Positions 17,538 to 26,901 of a DNA stretch of 64,000 nucleotides are shown piece after piece. Under the pieces are notes generated by a model. It was not told the DNA's origin, searched no databases, and saw only the letters and a list, made by a program, of their open reading frames with translations. Where the stretch lies: positions 62,001 through 126,000 of the forward strand of contig NZ_QEKQ01000003.1 of assembly GCF_003096655.1 (NCBI RefSeq), read 5' to 3'. Made by a program: the position numbers and the translations under genes. Every line of letters begins with the position of its first letter. The stretch's first letter is position 1. This DNA is from Tamilnaduibacter salinus (GTDB lineage: Bacteria; Pseudomonadota; Gammaproteobacteria; Pseudomonadales; Oleiphilaceae).

Positions 17538-18809
17538 ATGGAAATCTTCAAGTCGACCGAATCCGAAGTCCGCGTTTATTCCCGCTCGTTCCCGGTCATC
17601 TTCAACCGGGCGAAAAACGCGCACCTGTTCACCGAGGACGGTACCCCTTACCTGGACTTTCTGGCCGGGGCCGGTTCGCTGAACTATGGTCACAACAACG
17701 ACATCCTGAAAAAGGCACTGCTCGAATACATCGAGAATGACGGTGTGAGCCAAGGCCTGGACATGTTCACCACCGCCAAGCATGACTTCATGGAAACCTA
17801 CCGGAAGTACATCCTTGAGCCGCGTGGGCTGGACTACAAGATGCAGTTCACCGGGCCCACCGGCACCAACTGTGTCGAAGCCGCGCTGAAGCTGGCCCGC
17901 AAGGTGAAGGGGCGGGACACCATCATCTCGTTCACCAACGGGTTCCACGGCGTGTCCCTGGGCGCGGTCGCCACCACCGGCAACAAGCACCACCGTGGCG
18001 GCGCCGGCGTGACACTGGGCGGCGTCAACTTCATGCCGTACTGCAATTATCTCGGCGAGCATGTCGACACCATCGAAGCGATGGACAAGATGCTCGTCGA
18101 CGGCTCCTCCGGCATCGAAACGCCGGCCGCGGTCATCGCCGAAGCCGTACAGGGCGAAGGCGGCCTGAACGTGGCGACCGCCGAATGGCTCCAGAAGCTG
18201 GAAAAGGTCTGCCGCAAGCACGACATGCTGCTGATCATTGACGACATCCAGGCCGGCAACGGCCGGACCGGTCAGTTCTTCAGCTTTGAGCAGGCCGGCA
18301 TCAAACCGGACATGGTCACCGTGTCCAAGTCCCTGAGCGGCTACGGCCTGCCGATGGCCCTGGTGCTGTTCCACCGTGATCTGGACGCTTGGGCACCGGG
18401 TGAACACAACGGCACCTTCCGGGGCAACAACATGGCGTTTGTCACCGCGCGGGCGGCCATCGAGACCTACTGGAAGGACGAGAGTTTTGCCAACGAGGTG
18501 AAACAGAAGTCTGAGATTCTGGGCACCAAGCTGCAGGCCATCTGCGATCAGTACGGCGCGGAGAACTTCCAGCGCAAGGGCCGTGGCATGATGCAGGGCA
18601 TCGCCTGCCGCGACGGCGAGCTGGCGGACGACATTTCGAAGCAGGCCTTCAAGAAGGGCCTGATCATCGAAACCGCCGGCCCGGACGATGAAGTGGTCAA
18701 GTGCCTGATGCCGCTGACGATCAGCGAGGAAGACCTGACCAAGGGTCTGGACCTGCTGACCGAAAGTGTGGCAGATGTGATGAAGGACGACATGAGCCAG
18801 GCTTCCTGA
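17538..18809 (+). CDS. ectB: Diaminobutyrate-2-oxoglutarate transaminase EctB
   Basis: 423 residues, a full-length class III PLP aminotransferase. Motifs: [32 protein letters not shown], the cofactor Asp region [13 protein letters not shown] (about 234-246) and the PLP lysine in [11 protein letters not shown] (about 265-275). It converts aspartate semialdehyde to L-2,4-diaminobutyrate with glutamate as donor. The ATG at 17538 is preferred over 17475 because AGAGG (17526-17530) precedes it and known EctB proteins start with M-x-I/T-F. ectC, which usually follows, is not here. Confidence 0.96.
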   Translation: MEIFKSTESEVRVYSRSFPVIFNRAKNAHLFTEDGTPYLDFLAGAGSLNYGHNNDILKKALLEYIENDGVSQGLDMFTTAKHDFMETYRKYILEPRGLDYKMQFTGPTGTNCVEAALKLARKVKGRDTIISFTNGFHGVSLGAVATTGNKHHRGGAGVTLGGVNFMPYCNYLGEHVDTIEAMDKMLVDGSSGIETPAAVIAEAVQGEGGLNVATAEWLQKLEKVCRKHDMLLIIDDIQAGNGRTGQFFSFEQAGIKPDMVTVSKSLSGYGLPMALVLFHRDLDAWAPGEHNGTFRGNNMAFVTARAAIETYWKDESFANEVKQKSEILGTKLQAICDQYGAENFQRKGRGMMQGIACRDGELADDISKQAFKKGLIIETAGPDDEVVKCLMPLTISEEDLTKGLDLLTESVADVMKDDMSQAS

Positions 18810-18816
18810 GACAATC

Positions 18817-18866
18817 GGGACCGAGGGGGCCGGCCCGCCGGGAACTCGCAAGAGCCGGCCGGTCCC
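18817..18866 (+). other. Intercistronic hairpin where ectC is normally found
   Basis: GGGACCG (18817-18823) pairs with CGGTCCC (18860-18866), and GCCGGC (18829-18834) pairs with GCCGGC (18854-18859); a 5-base bulge separates the two stems. No T-run follows. It may modulate read-through or mRNA stability between ectB and ask. Confidence 0.55.
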
Positions 18867-18917
18867 CGCGCTCACGACCGATCCCGGCATTCATGTGAAG
18901 CGACCGAAGACAGAACC

Positions 18918-20360
18918 ATGACTACTCAAGAGCACACCGTAGAGAAAATCGGCGGCACGTCCATGAGCGACTACAATGCCGTCCGTGACAATCTGGTGGT
19001 GGGCAACCGCGAGCCCGACGACCTGTACCAGCGCATCTTCGTGGTATCCGCATACGGTGGGGTCACCGACGAGCTGTTGGAACACAAGAAGACCGGTGAA
19101 CCGGGCGTCTACGCGCTGTTTGCCGATGCCGAGTCGGACTGGGCCTGGGGCGACGACCTCACCAAGCTCACCCACATGCTGACCGACATCAACCAGGAAC
19201 TGTTCGACGACCCGATGCTTCAGCAGCAGGCGGATCAGTTCATCATGGACCGTGTCGAAGGCGTGCGCGGCTGCCTGATTGATCTCCAGCGCCTGTGCTC
19301 CTACGGGCAGTTCCAGTTGGAGGAACACCTGCTGACGGTCCGCGAAATGCTGGCCGGCATCGGTGAGGCCCACAGCGCCTTCAACACCGCACTCAAGCTC
19401 CAGGCCGAGGGCATCAACGCTCGTTTCGTGGACCTGACCGGTTGGCGTGACAACGAACTACTGCCACTGGACGAGAAACTCCAGCAGGCGTTCGACAACG
19501 TCGACCTGACCCGTGAACTGCCCATCTGTACCGGCTACGCCCAGTGCCAGGAAGGCCTGATGCGGACCTTCGACCGGGGCTACAGTGAGATGACCTTCAG
19601 TCGCATCGCGGTGATCACCGAAGCGCGCGAAGCCATCATCCACAAGGAATACCACCTGAGCTCGGCAGACCCGAAGGTAGTCGGTGAGGACAAGGTAGTG
19701 CCGCTTGGCCGCACCAACTACGACGTTGCCGACCAGCTGGCAAACCTCGGCATGGAGGCGATCCATCCCAAGGCCGGCAAGGGCCTGCGCCAGAGCGACA
19801 TTCCGTTGCGCGTCAAGAACACCTTTGAACCGGAGCACACCGGCACACTGATCACCCGCGACTACGTCAGCGAGAAACCGCGCGTGGAGATCGTGGCCGG
19901 TCAGAAGGGCGTGTTCGCCATCGAGGTGTTTGACCAGGATATGCAGGGCGAGCCCGGCTCGGACCGTCGCGTGTTGGACGTTCTTTCCCGGTACAAGATG
20001 CGCTGCGTCTCCAAGGACACCAACGCCAACACCATCACCCATTACGTGGACAGTACGCTGAAACACGTCAAACGGGTGGTCCGGGCGCTGAAAGACGAGT
20101 TCCCGAACGCCGAAATCAGCACCCGGAAGGTGGCCCTGGTCTCTGCGATTGGCAGCGACATGCAGGTACCGGGCATTCTGGCGAAAACCGTCCAGGCCCT
20201 GGCGGACGAGGAAATTTCCATCCTCGCCCTGCACCAGTGCATGCGGCAGGTGGACATGCAGTTCGTCATCGACGAAGAGCATTACGAGAAAGCGATCGTC
20301 AAACTGCACGCCACACTGATTGAGCCGCACAACCACGAATACGCCATCGTTGCGGCGTAA
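18918..20360 (+). CDS. ask: Aspartate kinase of the ectoine cluster (Ask_Ect)
   Basis: 480 residues. The kinase domain starts EKIGGTSMSDYNAV (the K-x-GGTS phosphate site near residue 10) and contains FSRIAVITEAREAIIHKEYHLSSADP (aspartate site, about 231-256). Two ACT-type regulatory regions follow (about 325-400 and 404-475). It phosphorylates aspartate to feed aspartate semialdehyde into ectoine synthesis; cluster-specific kinases of this type are known to escape the feedback control of the housekeeping enzymes. Co-oriented 108 bp after ectB, probably one transcript with it. Confidence 0.95.
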   Translation: MTTQEHTVEKIGGTSMSDYNAVRDNLVVGNREPDDLYQRIFVVSAYGGVTDELLEHKKTGEPGVYALFADAESDWAWGDDLTKLTHMLTDINQELFDDPMLQQQADQFIMDRVEGVRGCLIDLQRLCSYGQFQLEEHLLTVREMLAGIGEAHSAFNTALKLQAEGINARFVDLTGWRDNELLPLDEKLQQAFDNVDLTRELPICTGYAQCQEGLMRTFDRGYSEMTFSRIAVITEAREAIIHKEYHLSSADPKVVGEDKVVPLGRTNYDVADQLANLGMEAIHPKAGKGLRQSDIPLRVKNTFEPEHTGTLITRDYVSEKPRVEIVAGQKGVFAIEVFDQDMQGEPGSDRRVLDVLSRYKMRCVSKDTNANTITHYVDSTLKHVKRVVRALKDEFPNAEISTRKVALVSAIGSDMQVPGILAKTVQALADEEISILALHQCMRQVDMQFVIDEEHYEKAIVKLHATLIEPHNHEYAIVAA

Positions 20361-20552
20361 CGGTTATCGGTGTCGGGGATCGGTCGCCCCCGTCACCGGT
20401 AAATAGGAGGACGTCTTGCCTCCTGATCGGTCCCGCCTGACCCTCGGGTTGGGCGGCGCCGGTCACCCTCCTCCAGCGCCCCCGGGCAATCTGCTCCACC
20501 GCGCCAGTCGTAGTAATAGACAAATACCATACTGTTCGACTGGACGATCACT

Positions 20553-21602
20553 ATGACCGATTTAGCGTGGACCGAGCCGGCCCCGGCGGTGTCCGGGCTG
20601 GACACGACTGGCGAAACCCCCATTCCCTGGAGCGCGAAGGCGTCAAAAGACACTGAGACGCCGTCGCTGGTTACCCGGTACTTCACCGAAGCGTCCCGAC
20701 ATCCGGTGCTGGGCGAGCGGGCCGAGCGAAAGCTCGGTCGTCAGCTGGCCCGCGCCCTCGCGTCACTACGCATCGCATTGGGTCATCCAGACAACACCGC
20801 GCTGACGCTGCGCGATGTGATTGGCAACCGCCGGGAAGAGGAACTGGACTCACGACGGCTACGCCGCTGCTTCCGGATTGCCGAGGCCTGCCGCCAAAGG
20901 CTGATTCAGAGCAACCTGCGACTGGCCGTCCATATCGCCCGCCGCCACAACGGCCGGCACTTGCCACTCACGGACCTGATCCAGGAGGCCAACATTGGTC
21001 TGATCAAGGCGGTCGAACGCTTCGATCCGGAGCGGGGGTTCCGATTCACGACCTATGCCTATTGGTGGGTCTCCGAGGAGGTCAAACGCAGTCTCAAGCG
21101 CGGGCCTGGGGTCGTGCGGACACCGGAGAACATGGTGGACGACCTGCGGGCGCTCAACGCGGTGCAGCAGCGTCTGTCGAGTGAGTTGGGCCGTGCGCCG
21201 GAAGCCAATGCGCTGGCCGCCGCGCTCGGCTGGTCGGCACAGCATGTCCGCCAGCTTCAGCGACGGTCCCTGGGGGAAATTTCCACCGATACACCGCTGC
21301 CCGACAGTGACGACCTGGTGGTCGGTGATCGCCTTGCCGGCGATGAGATGATGCAGCCGGATGCATTGCTCGAACCGCGGGACCAACGCCGCATCGTCAG
21401 TGACATCCTGAGTCACCTGACAGTGCGTGAGCAGGATGTGCTCAGCCGGCGTTTCGGACTGAACCGGCCTGAGCCGGAAACCCTCCAGATCATCTCCGAT
21501 CAGCTCGGACTGAGCCGGGAGCGTATCCGGCAGATCGAAAAACGGGCGCTGGAGCGGCTTCGCCAGGCCTACACCAATCTGGGCGATCTGACGGGCAACT
21601 AA
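20553..21602 (+). CDS. RpoS/RpoD-like sigma-70 factor with divergent region 2.4
   Basis: 349 residues. Region 1.2 (TRYFTEASRHPVLGERAERKLGRQL), region 2.1-2.3 (RLIQSNLRLAVHIARRH..LTDLIQEANIGLIKAVERFDPERGFRFTTYAYWW), region 3 (about 190-240) and region 4 (LTVREQDVLSRRFGL; helix-turn-helix LGLSRERIRQIEKRALERL) are all present. The melting Trp pair is kept, but the -10 recognition helix reads VSEEVKRSLKRG instead of IRQ-T/A-I-type residues, and the following segment is VVRTPENMV rather than IR-I/L-P-IH. It therefore probably reads different -10 sequences from RpoD and RpoS. It follows ask by 192 bp in the same direction; a role in osmotic stress is inference from position. A repeat copy begins 2 bp after the stop codon. 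Confidence 0.9.
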   Translation: MTDLAWTEPAPAVSGLDTTGETPIPWSAKASKDTETPSLVTRYFTEASRHPVLGERAERKLGRQLARALASLRIALGHPDNTALTLRDVIGNRREEELDSRRLRRCFRIAEACRQRLIQSNLRLAVHIARRHNGRHLPLTDLIQEANIGLIKAVERFDPERGFRFTTYAYWWVSEEVKRSLKRGPGVVRTPENMVDDLRALNAVQQRLSSELGRAPEANALAAALGWSAQHVRQLQRRSLGEISTDTPLPDSDDLVVGDRLAGDEMMQPDALLEPRDQRRIVSDILSHLTVREQDVLSRRFGLNRPEPETLQIISDQLGLSRERIRQIEKRALERLRQAYTNLGDLTGN

Positions 21603-21604
21603 TG

Positions 21605-21700
21605 ACTCGTCTGGTTCATTCGCTAACTGACTGCGTATCTGTGACGGCGCTGGGCAAGGCGTCACTCCGCAGGCGGGGTCAAGGGCCGACAACGCCGCGG
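21605..21700. repeat. Diverged partial copy of an intergenic repeat
   Basis: From ACTCGTCTGGTTCATTCGCT through CTGGGCAAGGCGTCA and CCGCAGGCGGGGTC to GACAACGCCG this matches the left half of the element at 51247-51340, with scattered substitutions and a deletion of about 10 bp (CACTCCCCGT). The right terminal repeat is missing. It lies immediately after the sigma-factor stop, the same type of position as the other copies. Confidence 0.75.
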
Positions 21701-21720
21701 GACGCTTGAAGCCCCTTAGA

Positions 21721-22170
21721 TCACCCCATCACGAAGGACGCAGCAACGACCAACTGTGACAGACAGGCGACGCTGGTCAGCAGCAGCCTCAACCGCAGAT
21801 ACCATGTCGGCCAATAGAGCCGCATCAGCCGGACGTCGACGAAATAGAGCAATAGATAGCTGATCGGGTAGAAAATCGCCTGACCCTGGAGCGGCAGCAA
21901 CAGCGCCAGGCCTGCCGTCAGGAAGAAGAGCTGACTGATGAGGAGCGTCCAGACCGGCGACAGCGGATAATGGCAGCCATCATCAAGCTGGAGAGCGATC
22001 GGCCAGTACACCCCCGCCATGAAGGCCAGAATTCCGGCGCTGTAGATGTAGAACAGTTCCACCCATTCGGTATCGGCCTCCGGGCAGGTGGCGACGGCCA
22101 ACGTACCCACCAGAAACGGGATCAGGCCGGCAAAGCCGAACGCAATCGCCAGACGGGCGGCGGAAATCAT
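21721..22170 (-). CDS. DUF3429 membrane protein
   Basis: 149 residues with five hydrophobic segments (about 5-27, 39-60, 70-94, 98-117, 125-146) and the DUF3429 pattern FGFAGLIPFLVGT and YSAGILAFMAGVYWPIAL. Function unknown; an inner-membrane location is clear. Its ATG overlaps the stop of the DUF6482 gene by 4 bp (ATGA), so the two are translationally coupled. Confidence 0.88.
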   Translation of the reverse strand: MISAARLAIAFGFAGLIPFLVGTLAVATCPEADTEWVELFYIYSAGILAFMAGVYWPIALQLDDGCHYPLSPVWTLLISQLFFLTAGLALLLPLQGQAIFYPISYLLLYFVDVRLMRLYWPTWYLRLRLLLTSVACLSQLVVAASFVMG

Positions 22171-22472
22171 GACGGCCCCCGACGGCGCAGGCGCATTGGC
22201 TGCGCCCCGCTCTGGGGCAGGCCGATCATCTCATCGTAGGCCGAGTCATGGACTTCCTCGACCACGTCGATATGAAAGGCCGCCAACGCATCCCGCGCCT
22301 GCCAGGCGCTGCGGAAGAGGATGGTGGTGCCGTGGCGATCGGACAGCACCTGAGGCTGGGGCGTCTGCGCCACCCACAGCCGCGCCATGTAGTACTGGCC
22401 TTCGATTGATCGAATCTCGAGACGCTCAATGACGATACCGTCGTTGGCGAGCTCCTCTGTGGTGATACGCAC
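22167..22472 (-). CDS. DUF6482-type small protein
   Basis: 101 residues, soluble, mainly beta then helix: ITTEELANDGIVIERLEIRSIEGQYYMARLWV, then GTTILFRSAWQARDALAAF and a basic tail. The family assignment rests on memory of the VIERLEI and S.EGQ.Y patterns in marine gammaproteobacteria and is moderate. Function unknown. It is coupled to the DUF3429 gene. Confidence 0.72.
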   Translation of the reverse strand: MRITTEELANDGIVIERLEIRSIEGQYYMARLWVAQTPQPQVLSDRHGTTILFRSAWQARDALAAFHIDVVEEVHDSAYDEMIGLPQSGAQPMRLRRRGPS

Positions 22473-22566
22473 GTGCGTCGACCCTCCCGCTTCGGCCTGG
22501 GTGTCCCTGAACCTACGTCACCGGAGTCGCTAAGGATCAGGCCGGCGGGGAAAACAGCGACCGGAT

Positions 22567-23175
22567 CTACCCGAAACGGCGCCCGTCGCCCAGCTTTCGG
22601 CAGGTCTCGTGCAGGGGGCAACCCACGAGATGGTCATTCACCATCCCAACCGCCTGCATAAACGCATAAACGATGGTCGGCCCGACGAAATTGAATCCGC
22701 GGCGTTTGAGCGCCCCCGAGAGCGCCTTCGCCTGCGGCGTGTGAGCGGGTACCTCATCCATCGTCACCCAGCGATTCTGGATGGGCTGGTAATCCACATG
22801 GGACCAGAGCAGGGCGGGGAAGGACTCGCCGGCGTCTCGCATCGCCAGCAGGGCCCGGGCATTGCGAATGATCGACTCCACTTTGCGACGGTTGCGGACG
22901 ATCGCCGGATTGGTCAGTAGGGTCTCGATATCGGCGTCGTCGTACCGCGCGATCGCCTCCGGGTCAAAGCCGTCGAACGCCGCCTGATAACCCGACTGTT
23001 TGCGAAGAATGGTCAACCAGCTCAAACCCGCCTGCTGGCCATCGAGACACAGCTTCTCGAACAGCTCGCGCTCATCGTCCACCGGGCGCCCCCAGACGGT
23101 GTCGTGATAGTCGACGTACAAGGCATCAGTGCCACACCAGTCGCAGCGCCCGTCCTCGGTCGGCCCGGTCCTCAC
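22567..23175 (-). CDS. tag: DNA-3-methyladenine glycosylase I
   Basis: 202 residues, the usual length of Tag. It begins with the zinc-site Cys and His (RCDWCG...YHDTVWG) and ends with the partner ligands (CPLHETC). The helix-hairpin-helix core contains FEKLCLDGQQAGLSWLTILRKQ and GFNFVGPTIVYAFMQAVGMVNDH. It removes 3-methyladenine from alkylated DNA to start base excision repair. The ATG overlaps the pdxH stop by 4 bp. Confidence 0.96.
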   Translation of the reverse strand: MRTGPTEDGRCDWCGTDALYVDYHDTVWGRPVDDERELFEKLCLDGQQAGLSWLTILRKQSGYQAAFDGFDPEAIARYDDADIETLLTNPAIVRNRRKVESIIRNARALLAMRDAGESFPALLWSHVDYQPIQNRWVTMDEVPAHTPQAKALSGALKRRGFNFVGPTIVYAFMQAVGMVNDHLVGCPLHETCRKLGDGRRFG

Positions 23176-23807
23176 GGCTGCAGCCTCTGAATAACCCAGT
23201 CGCCATTATTGCGACGATACTCAAACCGGTCGTGAAGCCGGCTGGTGCGGCCCTGCCAGAACTCAAAACGCTCAGGCACCAGGCGGTAGCCACCCCAGAA
23301 CGGCGGGCGAGGTATCTCCCCTTCCCCGAACCGTTCGCTCTCCCGTGCCACCTGTTGCTCAAGCGCCTCCCGGGAATCGATGGTCTGGCTCTGCCGGGAC
23401 GCCCAGGCGCCAACGCGGCTGCCTCGGGGGCGGGCGGCAAAATAGGCCTGGGACTGCTCATCCGGGATCTTCTCGACATGCCCCTCAATGACCACCTGCC
23501 GATTCAGGTCGAGCCAGGGGAATAGCATGGCCGCGCGCGGGTTGGCGGCCAACGCCTGGGCCTTGGTGCTTTCATAGTTGGTGAAGAACACAAAGCCATG
23601 CTCATCATAGGCCTTCAACAGGACGGTGCGGACGCCGGGCCGGCCATGGCCATCGGCCGTCGCCAGCGACAGGGCATTCGGTTCCAGAAGGTTCGCCGCC
23701 TGGGCCTGCCGGAACCAGGCATCGAACTGGGCGACCGGGTCGTCGGCCAGGGCCGTCCGACTCAGTCCATCGCTCTCGAATTCCCGACGCATATCGCCAA
23801 TATCCAC
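23172..23807 (-). CDS. pdxH: Pyridoxamine/pyridoxine 5'-phosphate oxidase
   Basis: 211 residues, full length. FMN- and PLP-binding motifs are present: DGHGRPGVRTVLLKAYDEHGFVFFTNYES (about 52-80), AAMLFPWLDLNRQV, SRVGAWASRQSQ and the C-terminal FWQGR..RLHDRFEYRR..W...RL.P. It oxidises PNP and PMP to pyridoxal 5'-phosphate using FMN and oxygen. This is the salvage/last step for the cofactor that EctB and the PLP protein at 45.4 kb need. First gene of a two-gene unit with tag. Confidence 0.97.
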   Translation of the reverse strand: MDIGDMRREFESDGLSRTALADDPVAQFDAWFRQAQAANLLEPNALSLATADGHGRPGVRTVLLKAYDEHGFVFFTNYESTKAQALAANPRAAMLFPWLDLNRQVVIEGHVEKIPDEQSQAYFAARPRGSRVGAWASRQSQTIDSREALEQQVARESERFGEGEIPRPPFWGGYRLVPERFEFWQGRTSRLHDRFEYRRNNGDWVIQRLQP

Positions 23808-23958
23808 TGTGATGCTCCCTCTGTGCTGATCGGCGCCTCCGGCCAGTCAGGCTCTGGACGCCATGGCTTTTCTGGCCGATCATAGCTGACAACAGTCACC
23901 AATCCCGGCACAGCACTCGCCAACATGTCGCCAGCGCTGCCGGGGGCCTTGGACAGGG

Positions 23959-26901
23959 ATGATGACACAGGACTCCCCAAGACCGCGAAAACCGTACCAT
24001 CGTCGGGTCAGCGTCTGGATCGCGGCGCTGGTACTGCTCTACACACTGGCTGGCTTTGCCGTGCTGCCCTGGTGGCTGGAGCGGCAGGTTCCCGGAGAGC
24101 TCCAGACCCGGCTTGGCTGGCAGGGGTCGGTGGAGGACATCCGCTTCAACCCCTATTCGATGTCACTTTCCGTTGAGGGGCTGGACGCGTCGGATGACGA
24201 ATCACGCATTGCCGGACTGGGCGCCCTGCACGTCAATGTCGGTTTCTGGGCCTCCCTGTTCGGGCCGTTAACACTCGAAACCATTGAAGTGGAACAGCCC
24301 TTTGTAAGGGTGGATCGATTGCCAGACAACCGGATCGGACTGGTTCAGGACTGGCTGGAGAACAATCCACCATCACAGGAGCCCCGCGATAACCGGCCAG
24401 CCGATAGTGAGCCGGTACCACTGCTTTTCGAGCGCATCGCCATCGCCGGTGGCCATGTCCGGTTCCGGGACCAGGCCGCATCTCCCTCCGAGACCTTCGA
24501 AATCGAACCGCTGGACCTGGCGATCAACGACTTGGCCACCTATTCACGCCCGGACAGGGGCAATGCCGGTCAGGACCGACTCACGGCCGCGGTCGGCAAC
24601 CAGACCATCGAGTGGGAGGGCCAGCTGCGGCTCGCCCCGGTCCGTTCAAAAGGGCACCTGTCGATCGGCGGCGTCCAGCATGACACCATCGCCCACTTTG
24701 CCGAAGGGCGGATTCCCTATCACCTGGCAGGGGGCGAGGTATCGCTGGAAAGCGACTATGCCGTCAGCCTGGAGGATGGCCTGTCTCTCGATGTCCGCGA
24801 AGGCCGGATCACGCTCACTGGCCTGGAGACGCGCCTGGAAGCCGAAGGCCGCCCCGTGACGCAACTGGACACGCTGACCGCCTCCGGCATTGGCTTCCAG
24901 CTGCCCCGTCCCGAATTGACGATCGAAACGGTTGAGGGGTCGGGTCTGCTTATGAACCTGGCGCGTCAGTCCGATGGTTCCATCAACCTGCTTGCACCCT
25001 TCGCCGGCGCAAGCGACAGCGGCACCGCGCCCCAGGAGCCGGCGCCGGCCAGTCAGGGCGGCACCGACCGCTTCCAGTGGTCGATTGGAACCATCACGCT
25101 GGCCGGGAGCCGCATCAACTGGCGGGACGACAGCCTCTCACAACCGGCCACGCTGGCGCTGACCGATCTTTCACTGTCGCTGGACAACCTCAGCCACCGG
25201 CTTGGCGAACCTGTTCCCTATTCCCTGAGATTCGCCACGCCAGCGGACGGGTCGGTGACCGTTGACGGGCAGACCACCCTCGCCCCCTTCACACTGGAAG
25301 CCGCGATCGGGGTGGATGCCGTCGCTCTGTCCCCCTTGTCACCCTACGTGCAGAATCAGGTACCGGTCAGCATCACCGACGGCACACTGGACGTGAAAGG
25401 CAATCTGGATCTCGACGACCAGACGCCTCAGTTGACCGGCACGTTCAACGGACGCGGCGCGCTCACCAACCTGGCGCTGGACCATCCCGACCACGACGAC
25501 ACCTGGGTAAGCTGGCAGCAGCTCGCTTTCGAGCCCGTTGAGTACAATATCCAGCCTGCCCGGCTGGAAATCGGCACCGTCTCTCTGACCGACGCCAGCG
25601 CCGCCATCCAGCGCTTTGCCGACGGCCACACCAGCCTCGACGCGCTGACACCGCCCGCTTCGGGCAACAGTGATCGCGACACGACAGCAGACGAATCCGC
25701 GTCCGGAGAAGGGTTTGTGTTCCGGATCGACCAGTTCCGTCTGGCCGGGTCCCAGGTGTCGATCACGGATGAGGCCATCGAGCCCAGGTTCCGGAGCCGG
25801 CTTCATGACCTGGGCGGCACCGTGTCCGGCATCAGCAACGTACCACCCCAGGAGGGCACCCTCTCGCTGACGGGCCGTGTTAACGACCAGGCCGATCTGA
25901 CTCTGAATGGCCAGCTGGGTGCCATCGACGACAGCAGCACCAGTCAGATCACGGTAGCACTGAGCAATCTTGGCCTGCCGTTGCTGTCCCCGTATTTCGG
26001 GCGCTATCTCGGGTATGGCATCGACAGCGGCAAACTGGCCCTGGATCTGAACTATCAACTCACCGGCACCCAGCTTGATGCCAGCAATAACGCGGTGTTG
26101 GACCAACTCGTTCTCGGGTCATCCATAGAGAGCGAGCAGGCCGTCAACGCGCCCATCAAACTCGGCCTGGCGCTGCTGCGCGACACCGACGGGCGTATTG
26201 ACGTCACCCTGCCTGTTCAAGGCGATCTGGCGAGCCCCGAGTTCAGCCTCGGCCCCGTCCTCATGGAGGCATTCACCACCCTGCTGGTCAAAGCCGCCTC
26301 CTCACCATTCAGCGCCCTCGGCTCGCTGGCGGATCTGGCCGGGTTCAGCGGCGAAGAGCTCGGGCAGGCATTGTTCGTCCCAGGAACCACCGAGCTTCAG
26401 GATGGTGAAGCGGCCAAATTGCCGGCGCTGGCAAAAGCGCTGTCACAACGCCCGGGCCTGATTCTGAACATCCGCGCGAACACTTCGGAGTCACTGGACG
26501 GCGCCGCGCTGCGTGAACAGGCCGTGAACGACCAACTGCCCGTCACCGCCGACACGCCACTGACCGAACGGATCGCGGCGCTGGAAGCCCTCGCCCGCGA
26601 CCGGCTGGGCGAGTCGGCGCTATCGGCCCGTCGCCAGTCCGCCACACCGGACGGGGCCGACGCACCGCCGCCGGCGGCCTGGCACGAAACGCTGATGACC
26701 GCACTGGCCGAGCGCCAGACTCTGGCGCCGGATGCGCTGACCCAACTGGCCCGACAACGCGCCAGCAAGCTGCGCCGGGCACTGGTGGATGAACAGGGCG
26801 TTGATGAAGACCAGGTCTTCACTCTGGCGCCGGTGACCGACGCCAGTGGCGAGGAAGATGGCTCAGCGGTGGTCGTTCCGTTCAGTCTGAAGCCCCGCTA
26901 G
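23959..26901 (+). CDS. DUF748 (AsmA-like) large envelope protein
   Basis: 980 residues. An N-terminal anchor (about 17-38, WIAALVLLYTLAGFAVLPWWL) is followed by a long periplasmic beta-rich region: ELQTRLGWQGSVEDIRFNPYSMSLSVEGL, repeated FN.F..L.ID-type strands, and the DUF748 core ending GKLALDLNYQLTGTQLDASN...GRIDVTLPVQGDLASPEFSLG. Proteins of the AsmA/TamB/DUF748 group are thought to form lipid-transporting or scaffold grooves across the periplasm. The start has GGACAGGG next to two tandem ATGs (23959, 23962). The 3' end overlaps the convergent gene by 39 bp. Confidence 0.9.
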   Translation: MMTQDSPRPRKPYHRRVSVWIAALVLLYTLAGFAVLPWWLERQVPGELQTRLGWQGSVEDIRFNPYSMSLSVEGLDASDDESRIAGLGALHVNVGFWASLFGPLTLETIEVEQPFVRVDRLPDNRIGLVQDWLENNPPSQEPRDNRPADSEPVPLLFERIAIAGGHVRFRDQAASPSETFEIEPLDLAINDLATYSRPDRGNAGQDRLTAAVGNQTIEWEGQLRLAPVRSKGHLSIGGVQHDTIAHFAEGRIPYHLAGGEVSLESDYAVSLEDGLSLDVREGRITLTGLETRLEAEGRPVTQLDTLTASGIGFQLPRPELTIETVEGSGLLMNLARQSDGSINLLAPFAGASDSGTAPQEPAPASQGGTDRFQWSIGTITLAGSRINWRDDSLSQPATLALTDLSLSLDNLSHRLGEPVPYSLRFATPADGSVTVDGQTTLAPFTLEAAIGVDAVALSPLSPYVQNQVPVSITDGTLDVKGNLDLDDQTPQLTGTFNGRGALTNLALDHPDHDDTWVSWQQLAFEPVEYNIQPARLEIGTVSLTDASAAIQRFADGHTSLDALTPPASGNSDRDTTADESASGEGFVFRIDQFRLAGSQVSITDEAIEPRFRSRLHDLGGTVSGISNVPPQEGTLSLTGRVNDQADLTLNGQLGAIDDSSTSQITVALSNLGLPLLSPYFGRYLGYGIDSGKLALDLNYQLTGTQLDASNNAVLDQLVLGSSIESEQAVNAPIKLGLALLRDTDGRIDVTLPVQGDLASPEFSLGPVLMEAFTTLLVKAASSPFSALGSLADLAGFSGEELGQALFVPGTTELQDGEAAKLPALAKALSQRPGLILNIRANTSESLDGAALREQAVNDQLPVTADTPLTERIAALEALARDRLGESALSARRQSATPDGADAPPPAAWHETLMTALAERQTLAPDALTQLARQRASKLRRALVDEQGVDEDQVFTLAPVTDASGEEDGSAVVVPFSLKPR

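Noticed and set aside
17523-18890. A 455-codon minus-strand open frame over ectB
   Set aside because: Shadow of ectB, which has full motif support.
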